Below are positions 31,879 through 43,559 of a stretch of DNA of 64,000 nt, in pieces; the stretch's first letter is position 1; every line of letters begins with the position of its first letter. A program made the translations under genes and the position numbers. Below the pieces are notes generated by a model that was not told the origin of the DNA, did not search any database, and saw only the letters and a list, made by a program, of their open reading frames with translations. The DNA is taken from contig JAQFVV010000233.1 of NCBI GenBank assembly GCA_028023455.1, forward strand, positions 1,136,501 to 1,200,500, given 5' to 3'. The DNA comes from Epiperipatus broadwayi (lineage: Eukaryota > Onychophora > Udeonychophora > Euonychophora > Peripatidae).

Positions 31879-34800
31879 CATCATCATCAACCATTATCAA
31901 TCCATTCAGGATGAAGATCTCTCCAAGTTTAATCCATCTTTTTTGGTCTTTAGCTTCTCTTCTCCACATTACCCCTGCACACTTTCTTATTTCATCCATC
32001 CATATCACATGTGGTCTCCTTCTGGGTCTTTTACAATCTCTTGGAATTCAGTTTAAAATTTCAATTGTCCATCTATTATCATCTCTTCTAGCAATATGTT
32101 CAGTCCAACTCCATTTCAATCTTTTAATTTTTTCAATGAAATCAGTAACACTTGTTTGTTCTCTTACCCATACATTGCATTTTCCATCTCTTCTTGTTAC
32201 TCCCAACATGCATTTCTCCATACTTCTTTGAGTAGTCTGAAGTCTCTGTATTGTGCTTTTATTAAGTGTCCAAATCTTAGATTCATAAATAAAAACTAGT
32301 AAAACTTATTTATTAAAAACCTTTTCAAAGACATAGGCACATTTCCTTTTAGTAGCAAACTATTTCTACCAAAAGCAGTCCAACTAAGTTTAATATTATG
32401 ATTAATTTCATTCATTATGTTTACATCTGTAATAATAATCTGAGTAAGGTATTTGTGGCTGTTAACTTCTTCTAACTCATCACAATCAATCTTTATGTTT
32501 ATATTTTGAGAAAATCCATTAAACATTACTTTAGTCTTTTTGACATTTATCTTTAGTCCTACTTTCATCTGATAACTCCTGCAACATTTCTTGCAGCTCT
32601 AAAGCATTATTTGCAAAAACAATCACACCATGTGCAAAATCTACATGACTTAAATATTCTCCATCTACTTTTACTCTTTAAGGTTCCCATTTTAATCCAC
32701 AAATACTTCTTGCAGCACTGCTGTAAAGGTTTTGGAGATATGGAGTCACTCTGTCTTACACCCTTCTCAATGTTTACTTTTCCAGTATCATTATATAATC
32801 TAATTGTTACTGTACAGTTTTATAAATATTTTTTAAAATATGACAATATCCTGGATCTATACCTTGATGATCCAATGCTTTAATCACTGAAGAAATGTTT
32901 ATATAATCAAATGCCTTTTCATAATCTACAAATCCAGAACATAATGGCAACTCATACTCATTTGTCTTTTTTATAACTTCCCTCAATACCTGAGTATGAT
33001 CTACTGTATTAAAACCACTTTCAAATCCAGCTTGTTCTCTTGGCTGATGGAAATCCAATGTTCTCTGCAGACGAGTTATAATTACCTTAGTAAAAATTTT
33101 TGTATAAAACTGATAAAAGGCTGATAGGTCTATTATTTCTAATATCTTCTTTATCACCTTTTTAAAATATTAATACTGCATTCTTCCAATCATCTGGTAC
33201 ATATTTATCATTTAGACATTTGGTATATAATTTATTTCTTCACCTGATTCTTTTAATATATCAATTATAATTCCATCATTGCCTGGAGCCTTTCCTTTTT
33301 TCATCAATTTAATTGTAGATCTCACTTCTTCATTTAAAATTCTGGACAATTCAGAACATTTTAATAAATATAAGAGGTACTTGTTCTTTATTACTATATA
33401 ATTTTTGGTAGAAGTCTTCTACCCATTTCATGGTGTCATCTCTCTTTTTAGTAATAATGCCATCTTTTTTCTTATTGCAGATATAAATTTTCTACCAATA
33501 CCAAAATGTTGTTTTACACTCTTGAGACTCTTATTCTCTTGTACAGATTTTCTTGCTTGTTCACAGTTATATTTTCTTATATCATCTTCAAATCTTTTTA
33601 GCACATATTTTTACAAAATTCAAGATATTCAATCCTTTTTAATGCATCATTTTTGTATATCTTCATATTCCTTCTTTTCTTCATAAATTCTCTAGTCTCA
33701 GTAAAAATTTTATTGGTCAATTGCTGCTTCTTTCATCCAGATATCTGTTGCAGTTTTTAAAAGTGTATCAGTTATTTTCTTATTGATTTCATTCAAATCT
33801 GATTCATGTTCAAAATCTACTTGAAAATGACTTGTAAATCTAATTTAAATTCATTAGAATGTTTCTGAAGATTAGAAATATCAACTGTAAATATTGTTTT
33901 TTTTTTTTATAATTTTTGTCTCTCTAGTTTTGCATTAACACATATCTTATATCTTACTAATCAATGATTACTTCCTGTGTTAAATTTATTAAAAACATTA
34001 GAATCTTGAAACATGTATTTTCTGTTAGTCAAAGTATAATGCAATTATACTGTGTCTTTATTTGGATGTTTTCATTGTCCATTTCCTTTTAACATTTTTC
34101 TCAAAAAAAAAAAAAAATTCATAATATAAAGTTTTTCTTTTTCTGCAAACTCCACAAGCCTATGTTCTCTCTCATTTCTATTACCATAACCAAAATTACC
34201 TCCAGCACTTTCATCTTTCATTTATTTACCAATTCTAGCATTATAGTTTCCCATAACAATTTTAAAATGTTGGTTACTCTGATCAAAAGCCTTTTGTATA
34301 TCTATATAAAAATCTTATACTACTTCATCACTATGGGAACTTGTTGGGGCATAAACCTAAATTATCTGCATTTGTTATCTGCTATTATATTGTATAACTA
34401 ATTTTGTGACTCTGTCCGAAACACCACCAATCTCCACAATGTTGTTCTTCCATTCCACTTTTTATTTATAATGAATCCTACTCCACTTATATTTCCAATA
34501 TTTGTGTCTTTATAATAGAGTACTGTCCACTTTTTAAATCAATTGTCTCTTCACCTTTTCTTTTAACTTCACAAAATCCAATAATGTCCCATTTAATATA
34601 ACACAGTTCTTCTAATGCTTGCAATCTTCCTTCACTTGAAAGTGAACTGAAGTTGTAAGTACCTAAATAAAATTCATCATCAAATGGCAGCCTGTATCCA
34701 CAACCACTGCCTTGGTTGGTGACTTTACAGCCTCCTGGGAATAAGGATCATGGTTTATTTTTGTCTGTCATCTATTGAAAAAAATGTTTATCACTTACAC

Positions 34801-35024
34801 ATATATTTATTCTCTCTTATAGTGTTTCTTGATCTTAAACTCAGAGATAAAAACCCAATACACTCACCATGCTGAGCAACTGTGCATTGGTGAACAGCCT
34901 ACCCATGTTCATATACTATATGAATAATCACATAGTAATATCAGTTGCAATGACAAGAATGTATGGAGTGGACATTAGGAATTTGCCTGCTCATTTCCTT
35001 TAAGGCCTCCAAGAGAAATCAAAG
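31879..35024 (-). mobile_element. RTE LINE copy C, inserted in the 3' LTR
   Basis: A minus-strand copy of the RTE family seen intact in outline at 52.6-55.9 kb. The perfect 12-bp target duplication gtataaacaatt (31867-31878 and 35025-35036) fixes its length at 3146 bp. The tail is TGATGA-type at the low-coordinate end. The 5' end lacks about 40 bp relative to copy A. Confidence 0.9.
31900..34771 (-). pseudogene. RTE copy C endonuclease / reverse transcriptase, broken
   Basis: From the ATG at 34771 downwards the minus strand aligns with copy A through the endonuclease, a QAGFESGFNTVDHTQVLREV block, the [10 protein letters not shown] motif A (33157-32807 frame) and the [15 protein letters not shown] block (32568-32296 frame). 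Numerous frameshifts and stops split it, and no frame exceeds about 120 codons. It is a dead copy of the enzyme that nicks target DNA and reverse-transcribes RTE RNA. Confidence 0.85.
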
Positions 35025-35217
35025 GTATAAACAATTATATTTATATATGTCAAAATAATAAAATAATCATTTTAAAGTTATTAATTTCATTAATAACTAT
35101 TTAAATATCTGTTCTTCTAACTTAAGATTTTAAGGTTTGAATTGACTTAGATATATATGTCTATCATAAATAATAAGCTTACTAATTATAAATTTACCTA
35201 TATATTTTTTAATTATC

Positions 35218-35840
35218 AATAAAGCAAGTCATATATAATGTGACAATGCTTTTATAAGTTTGTATTTACAAAAATGTAATACAGAGAGCATACCAATAGC
35301 TCAAAAAAGCTCTTAAATGATAAGTGCAGTAAGAGAAAGAGTTTTTTGGATAGTGATTTTAAATATTTTCTCTTAATGTGCTTATCAATTAAGAGCTTGT
35401 TTGAGTTATTAGTACCTCTCTGTTTTACATTTTTGTAAATACAGGCTTATAAAAGCAATGTCACATTATATATGACTTGCTTTATTGCTAATTATAATTT
35501 TACTTCTATGGCTTTGGCTATGCTGATGCTATTAATGTATGGTAGATCTGAATTTGGTTCAGTCCCATATAGCTATTTAAGTTAGATAGCTGGAGTAAAA
35601 GACATTTTCATGTCCAAAAACTTCAAAGTTACTATTTAAACATTACATATGAAATAAGTGCTGGGTTTTGAGTTGATGTTTTGGATTTAGTGTCTGAAAA
35701 TTCTGGCTCCTCACTGAGGTGAGCCATAAGCTCAAAACCATTAGTTTGGGGATAAGAGTTTTTTGGCTAGAGATTTCAAATATTTTCTCTTAGTGCACTT
35801 ATCAATTAAGAGCTTGTTTGAGCTATTGGTATGCTCTCTG
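35218..35840. repeat. M3 repeat: foldback plus direct copy inside the LTR
   Basis: It is absent from the other LTR. The stretch 35218-35336 is an inverted copy of 35341-35490. In addition, the block tttcaaatattttctctta...gcttgtttgag at about 35757-35840 is a direct copy of the one at 35341-35425, 416 bp earlier. The same unit occurs in the opposite orientation at 37022. A ggttcagtccc (35557-35567) resembles box B. There is no coding frame. Confidence 0.65.
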
Positions 35841-35927
35841 TATTATATATTTATATTTTTTATTTATTTATGTTTTGATATTATATTTGGATAGGTTAGG
35901 TTAATAGGATTGTAAGTAACCCTTACA

Positions 35928-35938
35928 ATTTCCCTCGT
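35928..35938 (-). promoter_or_regulatory. Polypurine tract of the LTR element
   Basis: On the minus strand ACGAGGGAAAT directly precedes the TGTAAGGG that starts the 3' LTR. This is the expected primer site for second-strand synthesis. Confidence 0.7.
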
Positions 35939-36571
35939 AAAAGGTTTAAATTGTTTTTATTATAATAAGAAAATTGTAATACTTTAATTGGATAAATGTG
36001 TTATATTGTTATTTATAATTTGGATATTTATATAAAATTATAAGTTGGATTTGGTAGTAAATGTTATTGTTTAAATTGCAAAGATTTTTTTTATAATTCT
36101 CCCACCCTGAAGTTAAAATTTAAAGTCTTGCATTGTTTACATTTAATTGAAAATGTCAGTATATATATATAAAAGAAATTTTCGAACTCATTTATTCTAA
36201 TCTATCTTACCATTACTTTTTAATTTCATTCTTTATATCTTACTGAAATGTGATTTATATAAAGGTTATTATGATAGTTTTGTAGTTCCAGATCTACCAA
36301 TAATGTCTCTCTATACTAGAAGGCACATAGTTAATTATTTATTCTTTTACCCTGTTCCTTTTTTGAAGCTTATTGGGTTTCTCAAAAGGAATAATTAAAC
36401 CTTGGAATGTTCATTCTATATGAATCATCTCATCAGTCTTGGTTATCTCTAAAGTATATTAATAATTATTTTAGAATTATCTGGACCTACTCTCATCATA
36501 TGTTAATTGACTCTATTGTTGATCGTGTCTCATTTCTCTTTCTTTTTCTGATTAAACATATCTATTCAGTA

Positions 36572-37010
36572 TCATTCTGTTTTGCCATAGTAAGGCTTCA
36601 AGCAACATGCATTGTATGTTTCTTTTAACTCTCCATTCATTTCTATCCAAAATGCATTTGGAGTGGACTGTTTTATAATAGAAAAAAGTCCCTTGTATTG
36701 GTGATAGAAGTTACGATACTTTCCTTCTATTGGATTGTTTGGGTGAGGTATTTTAACAAACACTTTGTCTCCTACTTTAAAGTTATAAGAGTTTCCTTTT
36801 ATTTTTGATGCTTTTATTAGCTTTAGCTGTTAATTGGATGTATACTTTTAATCTATCTTTTTCAGAATTGTATTCATTACAAATAACTGGTATATAATAT
36901 AATTAACTATGGTTTACCTTATGTATAAGTTCATATGCACACATCCTTATTGCACAAAATTTTAATATCTCTTATTTGTGATGCATATATTGGTGATTTA
37001 TATATATATA
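36572..37010 (-). pseudogene. LTR element integrase, C-terminal fragment
   Basis: The minus strand reads KGNSYNFKVGDKVFVKIP, then YHQYKGLFSIIKQSTPNAFWIEMNG, then YNACCLKPYY up to a stop at 36572. The VGDkVfvk...GpF.I...LKPYy pattern is that of the C-terminal domain of Ty3/gypsy integrases, which joins element DNA to the target. Upstream (about 36800-36960), in a shifted frame, KDRLKVYIQLTAKANKS matches the helix that usually precedes this domain, and a CAYELI stretch recalls the end of the catalytic core. The DDE catalytic part is lost; an M3 repeat begins right after it at 37022. Confidence 0.7.
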
Positions 37011-37021
37011 TATATATATAT

Positions 37022-37502
37022 ATGATCACTAGATGGAGCTTACCAATAGCTCTAATCAAGCTTTATTTTATAAATGCCTAAAGAGAAAGAATTTAAAATC
37101 CCTATTGGAAAGTCCCTATCTCCAGACCAATTGATTTAAAACTTATGGCTTACTTCACTGGAACTCCAGAAACTAGATCCTAAAATACTAACTCAAAAGT
37201 CAGCACTTATAAAACACATTACTATCAATTTGAAAGCCTGAACTTTTCAGACACATAAATGTCTTCAAATCCAGACTTATAAACCAGATAGCTATATGGG
37301 TCTGAATTCAGCTCAGTTTCACCATATATTAATAGCCTCTGCAATATAGCATCACAAAAGCTTTCAAAGGTACACTTATAATAATTAATAAAACAAGTCA
37401 TAAATTTTGTAACTTGCTTTTAAGCTTAAATGATCACTAGATGGAGCTTACCAATAGCTCTAATCAAGTTTTATTTTATAAGTGCTGAAAGAGAAAGAAT
37501 TC

Positions 37503-37508
<6 letters not shown>
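37022..37508 (+). repeat. M3 repeat, tandem copy inside the LTR element
   Basis: atgatcactagatggagctt at 37022 recurs at about 37430 with the following 75 bp, giving a direct period of about 408 bp; the second unit is cut off at the (CT)n run. Its unit is the reverse of the 35.2-35.8 kb repeat. It contains tctccagaccaattgat (37117-37133), which resembles the strand just before the hammerhead core in M2, but no full ribozyme follows. Confidence 0.65.

Positions 37509-37571
<63 letters not shown>
37506..37571 (+). repeat. (CT)n(TA)n microsatellite
   Basis: A CT run of about 30 bases is followed directly by a TA run of about 34 bases. Open frames through it are artefacts. Confidence 0.95.
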
Positions 37572-37575
<4 letters not shown>

Positions 37576-37866
37576 TCTTACTTTTTTTTTATTATTATAT
37601 CTGGGGTTATTCTTGTGGGTTTGGTCCATTTGCTTTTCCAAAATCATCATCTATATGGTCCATCTCAATATAAATACTTTTTAAGCATTAATATTCATAT
37701 AATTAATAAATGTAAAAGGATCTTCGTAGGTGTTGCATAATTTGTAGAACCTTGAACCTTTTTGTTTGGTGTTTTGTGATGCTTCATCTGCTATAATGCT
37801 TCAGCAACTTTTTATACTTTGGTCATATTTTTGATTATGGTAAAACTTTTAAATACCATAACTTAT

Positions 37867-38837
37867 TTAAGATGACAAAGTCTTATTGCTTTCATATAGA
37901 AATATTTTATTTTTTATATGTTCATGATTTGAGTAAGGGTTAATTTGACTACCCCGTGAATTAGATTTCAGTAGATATTTGGAAATATCATTTGAATATA
38001 CTACTTTCAATTCTTGAAATTTATAATCTAATTTAAAATTTATATTATCCATATGTAAATTTATCAAGTGATTTAAGCTCTTTATATGACATTACATATT
38101 ATATTGATTTTCTATATATGTTGTTATTACCTTTGTAGATTTATTAATTGGACAAGAGATTGCATGGTTGATGTCTGAATCTTTGTATTAATTTTGAAAA
38201 GGTTTTTCTCTTTTTCAAACAGTAACTGATGTAGAAGAGTGGGTTTTGAACAAGGGTCACTTGTCATTTCAAGATCTTCAGTGGTTATCCTGAGATCATT
38301 CTATATTTTATTTTCTATTAATTCTTGTTTTAATTTTTTATTTTCTTTCTGAATAATATTGAGATTCAAAGATAACTATTCTATTCCAGCAGACAATTTA
38401 TTTTCTGGATTCTTCATTTCTTTCTCCAAATTTGTTTTTATATTTTTAACATCAGCTTTAGTTACCATTTCTTTTTTTAAATTAGTTTTTTCTTCCTTGG
38501 TTATCATATTAATGTTCATGTCCATTGATAAACTTTTTAGCATCACCACCAATTGAGAACAGAATCATTGGTATTTATTCCTTGCTTTTGACCATTATCA
38601 AGTGTAACTACTTGAAATATTTTAACCTCATATATAGCCTTGGTTTGCAGTGTGAATTCATCAGGAATAAGTGTTTGTGTTACTCTCAATAATACTAATT
38701 CTGGATAGCTGGCTTATTGAAGATGCTTCTTCAATATTACTAACACTTTCTCCTTCTTCACAAACATTATCACTTTGTAATTTTTCAATATTTTCCTTAG
38801 TGGTATTAATTAAAATTTTTGTACTCTTAGTTATCAT
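37867..38837 (-). pseudogene. gag-like remains of the LTR element
   Basis: The minus strand holds several same-direction fragments with protein-like composition. One is a 58-codon frame from the ATG at 38837 to the stop at 38661, with acidic text such as QSDNVCEEGESVSNIEEASS. Next comes a Lys/Glu-rich, coiled-coil-like part (KEEKTNLKKEMVTKADVKNI...LEKEMKN, about 38360-38556). A last 66-codon frame covers 37867-38067. Position (first coding region after the primer site, about 350 bp in) and orientation suggest gag. I see no capsid signature or zinc knuckle, so the assignment rests on context. Confidence 0.45.
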
Positions 38838-39165
38838 AAATAAACCTCTTTCTAATAATCTAATATAAATTTAATTTTTATTTTCAAAGATATAATGAGA
38901 TGTATGCCATAGGATTTCATGCTGCATTTATGCTTTTAAATATATATTTAATTTTTCTATTTTTTAAAAAATATATTATTATTTTTAATCCGTAAATTAT
39001 AATTGTAATTTTAAGTAACTGACTTATCTGTTTATTATTTATTTATTTTATTTCAAGGTTTCCATTTATTTATTATTTAGCATTTTACAATTTCACTACA
39101 TACTCATATCATTTTTAAAAATAAAAAAACTATGGACATAATCAATGGTAAACTAATGTTTCATG

Positions 39166-39185
39166 CCTCTAAAGCTTGGGCACCA
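39166..39185 (-). promoter_or_regulatory. Primer binding site of the LTR element
   Basis: On the minus strand TGGTGCCCAAGC begins 2 nt after the end of the 5' LTR. TGG complements the CCA end of a tRNA. The tRNA species was not identified. Confidence 0.7.
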
Positions 39186-39187
39186 TG

Positions 39188-41406
39188 TGTAATGGTACAG
39201 TGCTTTTTCAGGAATTGAGGTGGTCATATCTAACTATAGTCAGATTAAGGGTCTTCGTATAAGAGGGCATGGATGAAACGATGGTGTTGTAATCCAAAAA
39301 TTGAATCCATATTAAACAAGATAATTTTAAATCAAATCATTCAATACTGATGCAACCTAGATTAATTGGTCCAATTTACACCTCTGTTGATGGTTCTGTT
39401 ACGCTCAAAATTCAAACTCAGGACAGATATTGCTTTTAACTCACTTCAGGCATTACCATCAACACACCATAGTAGAAATTATTTCAATAAATTATTTTGA
39501 AACTAACTTATTTAATATACTAATATATCAAATTGATATGATATATGTAAGTATATGCATTCATCAATATTTTGTTTAGTAAAATAACTAAATAAATCAA
39601 ATAAATAAGAGACTTTCTTGAATTTAAAAATCAACTTTAACATGTTTATTAACAAGTAACAATATGAAAATATTTCATATATTAAAAAAAAATTTTTTTT
39701 TATTATAACATGTGCATGTGTATATTTCTATTATTTATAGCATTAAGTTAATTATTATTCCCATAATAGTAATATACATCGTAACACAAATACATTTTAA
39801 TAATTTATAAAACAATAACTAAAAATTTTAAATTTCAAAATTATAATATAACTAAGTATTACTTCAAAATTATGTCTATCAAAAATGATTCACATTATAA
39901 TTAGTATTATAAATAAATTCCTTCGTGTATAATTATATTATAAAATAAAGAAATTTAATGCAAAGTGATTAATATTTCATGCAAAAATTATAACACATAT
40001 TACTATATTAATTAAAAGTAGTAATAAACAAAATTCTGTTATGTCATGTATGGATTTAATTTGGAGAACAACAAACTCTTACCTCCAGATTGAGTTAGTC
40101 TTAAATTTACCTTGTCAATGTCACTTGTTTTTTTTAAAAAAAATAGATGCCCTAAATTTTATTAAATAAATAAAATTAAAAAAGTGTTTAACATAATGAT
40201 CTTTTATTTTTCTTCATCTAGATAATTTTTTGGGATGAAGTACTTCCAGCATGAATGATTTTTGAAAACAAAAGAAATAAAATTTAGATGTCAAAAGTAT
40301 ATAACACACAAATACAATCTGAAACATTATTTCAAAAAATATTGTCCTATTTCCTTCTATGATGAGGTAAAGAATGTTCTTTAAAGTTCCATAATCTTTG
40401 TCCATTGAACATCGCAGATGGAATCAAGATATTCTATTGATTAGGTTTCCTTATATTATGTGTAGTTGGCATTCTTCTCCAGATTACTTTGCTACCAAAT
40501 AATTTCTCACTGAAAATTATATTGATGAAATACAGATATATTTTAGGCATCATGTAGGAAATATAATTACATTCTTTGGTTAAAACATCAGCATTCCAAC
40601 CCATGACAAATGGTGTTTAGCCACAATATATTTTCAATAATTTTATATCTTTTTATTTAATTTTAATTTGAATAAATATTTTGAAGAAATTTCTCTTCAT
40701 TAGAATTTCCCTTTAGAACAATCTTTTGAATTTTTATGATTTATAAATGAAAATATGTAATTATGTTTTTAAAATACCAACAATGAAATTCAGGAATAAT
40801 TTATTTACTCCTTTTATTGAGTGAATCTAGAGTTCTTTTAAAATGAAATTTCTATTTCGAAAAAAATTCTTTAAAGTCAATAATCCATCTTCTTTTGTTA
40901 TATTTGTATTTCGAACACTTCAAAACAAATGAGTATAGTAGTTAATTCCTTAGCAAAAGATTGGATTAAATTATTAAAAATTTGATTTTGTTTTTATATT
41001 GTAATCAACTTCCAGTAACATATATAATATTTATTTTCATGATTTAATATTTTCCTATAGTTAAAATAATTATAATTTATAAATGGGTTCTAAATTCTAT
41101 TTTTTTTGTTTGTTTTAGTTGCTATGATACAACATTGACCTGAGTTTATCTCCAAATTTATGTATTGGTTAATAAAATTCTATTAGTATAAACAATTATT
41201 TATATATATGTTAAAATAATCATTTAATGTTATTAATTTCATTAATTACTATTTAAATATCTGTTCTTCTAACTTAAGATTTTAAGGTTTGAATTAATGT
41301 AGATATATGTCTATCATAAATAATAAGCTTACTTTATATATATATTAATTGTTTTGATATTACATTTGGATAGGTTATGTTAATAGGGTTGTAAATAACC
41401 CTTACA
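39188..41406 (-). repeat. 5' LTR, uninterrupted (2219 bp)
   Basis: It begins tgtaatggtacag and ends aacccttaca on the plus strand. It serves as the clean reference for the three insertions in the other LTR. Similarity to the 3' LTR is obvious over its whole length, with scattered substitutions and small indels. Confidence 0.85.
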
Positions 41407-41410
41407 ATAC

Positions 41411-42345
41411 CTTAAAAGAAACAAACAAGAATTTATCAAAATTGTAAATGATAAACTATACCAGATGGTTAAATGGATACAATAAATAAAAGGCTATTAA
41501 ATTTCATTTTCTGAAACAAATAAATGCAATGACAACGGATGGTCATGAATCCATTGATAAGATTCTAGTCATATTTAGGAAAATTAATTCCAGTTAATTT
41601 TTACTGTTAAATCTGAACAAAAAAAAATATTTGTGTATTCACAAAAAGTCTGTTTTTTTATACCATAATTATTAATTAAATATTCAGAAAGAGGATATTG
41701 ATTTGAGATTACCTTAGATTAAAATTAGATTTTGAGTTAATGGTAAATCTAAACTACTTAATAAGTTTTGTTGAACAATGTCTTTTGATACTTGGTGGAG
41801 GATTATATGAAAGAACAAAAAGTCACTACAAAGTGTTTATATTTAATTTCACATTCAATAGTTTTCTTTTGATTCTTTTTATCCAAAGAGTACACAATTT
41901 ATCAATAAAATATTTAAATACTAAAAAAACTATACTAGAGTATTTGCTTCAATCACAAGTAGTATTGCCAGCTTTGATTGATAAGAAAATTAAATTAGAT
42001 AACCCTAGATTACTCTTAAATAGTTTGGGATATAATCATGTTTTAGTTTATTGTTGAAGAAAGTTATATTCAGTTTTAAAAATATTTTTAATTAAATAAA
42101 AAATAAAACCCAAATATTTAAAAAAAACATATCCAAAATTTTTGTTTAAAAGGTGTCTCTATTTCTGAAGGAATTTCTTCAAATGAAAACAATACATCAT
42201 CATCGATGAATTATTTGCATTTTGCATTTGGAGAATTGATGTTAAATCTAAAAAAAATTAACAGATAACAAACTAACATCTACGGAAGACCAATATGTAA
42301 AATATTGCATCTGACATAATTATCATTTATTATCCTTTATTTTAT
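41411..42345 (+). other. Non-element DNA with one unexplained 105-codon frame
   Basis: A plus-strand frame at 41740-42057 has two hydrophobic blocks and a C-terminal KLDNPRLLLNSLGYNHVLVYC stretch. I recognise no domain, and codon composition is as A+T-rich as the surroundings. It may be chance or a decayed element. Confidence 0.3.
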
Positions 42346-42358
42346 ATTAACCATTTTG

Positions 42359-43072
42359 TAAAGAATATTATTTTTATAAAGTGCAGTCTATATTGAAATA
42401 ATTGAGAGAGTGCAAATCTCTCAAGCGCTTATGACTACAACCAGCCAATCAAATCTTAAACACTGGGACAGAGAATTTCATAAGAAAAGAGCGGTTCCAC
42501 CCTCTTCTTTACTTGTCTTAATATATATCCAATGTTTATAATTTGAACTCAGTGAATTAAGTGTGATGATAATTAAGATTCACGCTTTCAAATATAAGTA
42601 CTTTTGACTGGCTTGGATATATATTAAGACAAGTAAAGAAGAGAGTGGAACCGCTCTTTTCTTATTAAATTCTCTGTCCCAATGTTTAAGATTTGATTGG
42701 CTGTTTGTAGTCATAAGTGCTTGAGATATTTGCACTCTCTCAATTATTTCAATATCGACTGTGTTTTATAAAAATAATATTATTTACATATATTGCTGCA
42801 AATTTATAACATCGAAAAATTACTGCATAGTAAATCAAAAGATTTCACACTGTATGTTTATAATTTGAACTCAGTGAATTAAGTGTGATGATAATTAAGA
42901 TTCACGCTTTCAAATATAAGTACTTTGGACTGGCTTGGGATATATATTAAGACAAGTAAAGAAGAGAGTGGAACTACTCTTTTCTTATTAAATTCTCTGT
43001 CCCGTGCTTAAGATTTGATTGGCTGGTTGTAGTCATAAGCGCTTGAGAGATTTGCACTCTCTCAATTATTTC
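42359..43072 (+). mobile_element. M4 foldback element (714 bp) with 13-bp target duplication
   Basis: A perfect 13-bp repeat, attaaccattttg, at 42346-42358 and 43073-43085 frames the element. Inside, a left arm (42359-42530) is an inverted copy of 42615-42790. From 42532 a unit starting atgtttataatttgaac runs to 42853, and a second, shorter direct copy follows from 42854 (period 322 bp). So it holds one inverted and two direct copies, the same plan as the M2 element at 24 kb. I see no hammerhead core and no coding frame. Confidence 0.85.
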
Positions 43073-43085
43073 ATTAACCATTTTG

Positions 43086-43550
43086 ATAAGTAAATTATAG
43101 GTTTTTTTGTTGCAATAAGATCAGCTATCTACTCCAATGTCATCTGTAATAAACTCAAATAATTATCAGATGATAGTGTAGTAATGTCCACAAATCATTT
43201 TTATGAAGAAATGAGTAAATTTGTTATTTTTCTATTTCTGTCATATCAATAAAGATAGTTACAGTTTTTAATTTAATGGATTTTGGCAATATAAATTTTC
43301 AAAAATGAAATTTTCTTATAGCAATTTCTGCTTGATCTAAATTTAGGTTGTTTTAAAGCTATAAGATTTTTAATTATTAGCAAACGTAATTTTTGCTAAT
43401 ATGACTCTTTCAAGAAGCTTGTAGAGAAATCATAATAGTGATTATTGAGTAATAATTTTTTGAATCATTGTCAAGTTCATAACAATTCATCATCAAATAA
43501 TTGTGGACTCAGAGAATAACAACAGACAAAGATGATTGAAATGTGATTAT
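43086..43550. other. A+T-rich DNA, no gene seen
   Basis: Nothing recognisable between M4 and the RTE relic. Confidence 0.5.
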
Positions 43551-43559
43551 ATCACATTG

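Larger units (their letters stand above)
29031..35927 (-). repeat. 3' LTR, interrupted by three insertions
   Basis: It matches the 5' LTR in four blocks: about 29031-29716, 30629-31878, 35025-35200 and 35845-35927. Between the blocks lie M2 (29717-30628), an RTE LINE (31879-35024) and M3 (about 35218-35840). Removing these leaves roughly the 2.2 kb of the other LTR. Confidence 0.85.
29031..41406 (-). mobile_element. LTR retrotransposon (Ty3/gypsy-like), minus strand, with nested insertions
   Basis: Two long direct repeats (29031-35927 including later insertions, and 39188-41406) both begin tgtaat and end cttaca on the plus strand, giving TG...CA ends with a TGTAA/TTACA inverted terminus. Outside them lies the same 4-bp repeat, atac, at 29027-29030 and 41407-41410. 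On the minus strand a TGG-initiated primer site starts 2 nt inside the 5' LTR (39185), and a purine tract, GAGGGAAAT, abuts the 3' LTR (35928). Between the LTRs, gag-like remains (37.9-38.8 kb) and an integrase C-terminus (36.6-37.0 kb) read in the same direction and in the expected order. Protease, reverse transcriptase and RNase H are missing. The LTRs, at about 2.2 kb, are long. Confidence 0.85.

Noticed and set aside
35650-35760. Possible hammerhead in M3
   Set aside because: Only the strand before the core is M2-like; the core reads differently from CTGATGA and no GAAA follows a proper stem II.
36407-36450. ctgatgag on the minus strand near 36430, possible hammerhead core
   Set aside because: No stem II followed by GAAA and no stem I partner; a chance match within the LTR element.
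41740-42057. 105-codon frame as a membrane protein gene
   Set aside because: Hydrophobic blocks are expected from A+T-rich DNA (Phe, Leu, Ile codons); no start context, domain or neighbours support a gene.
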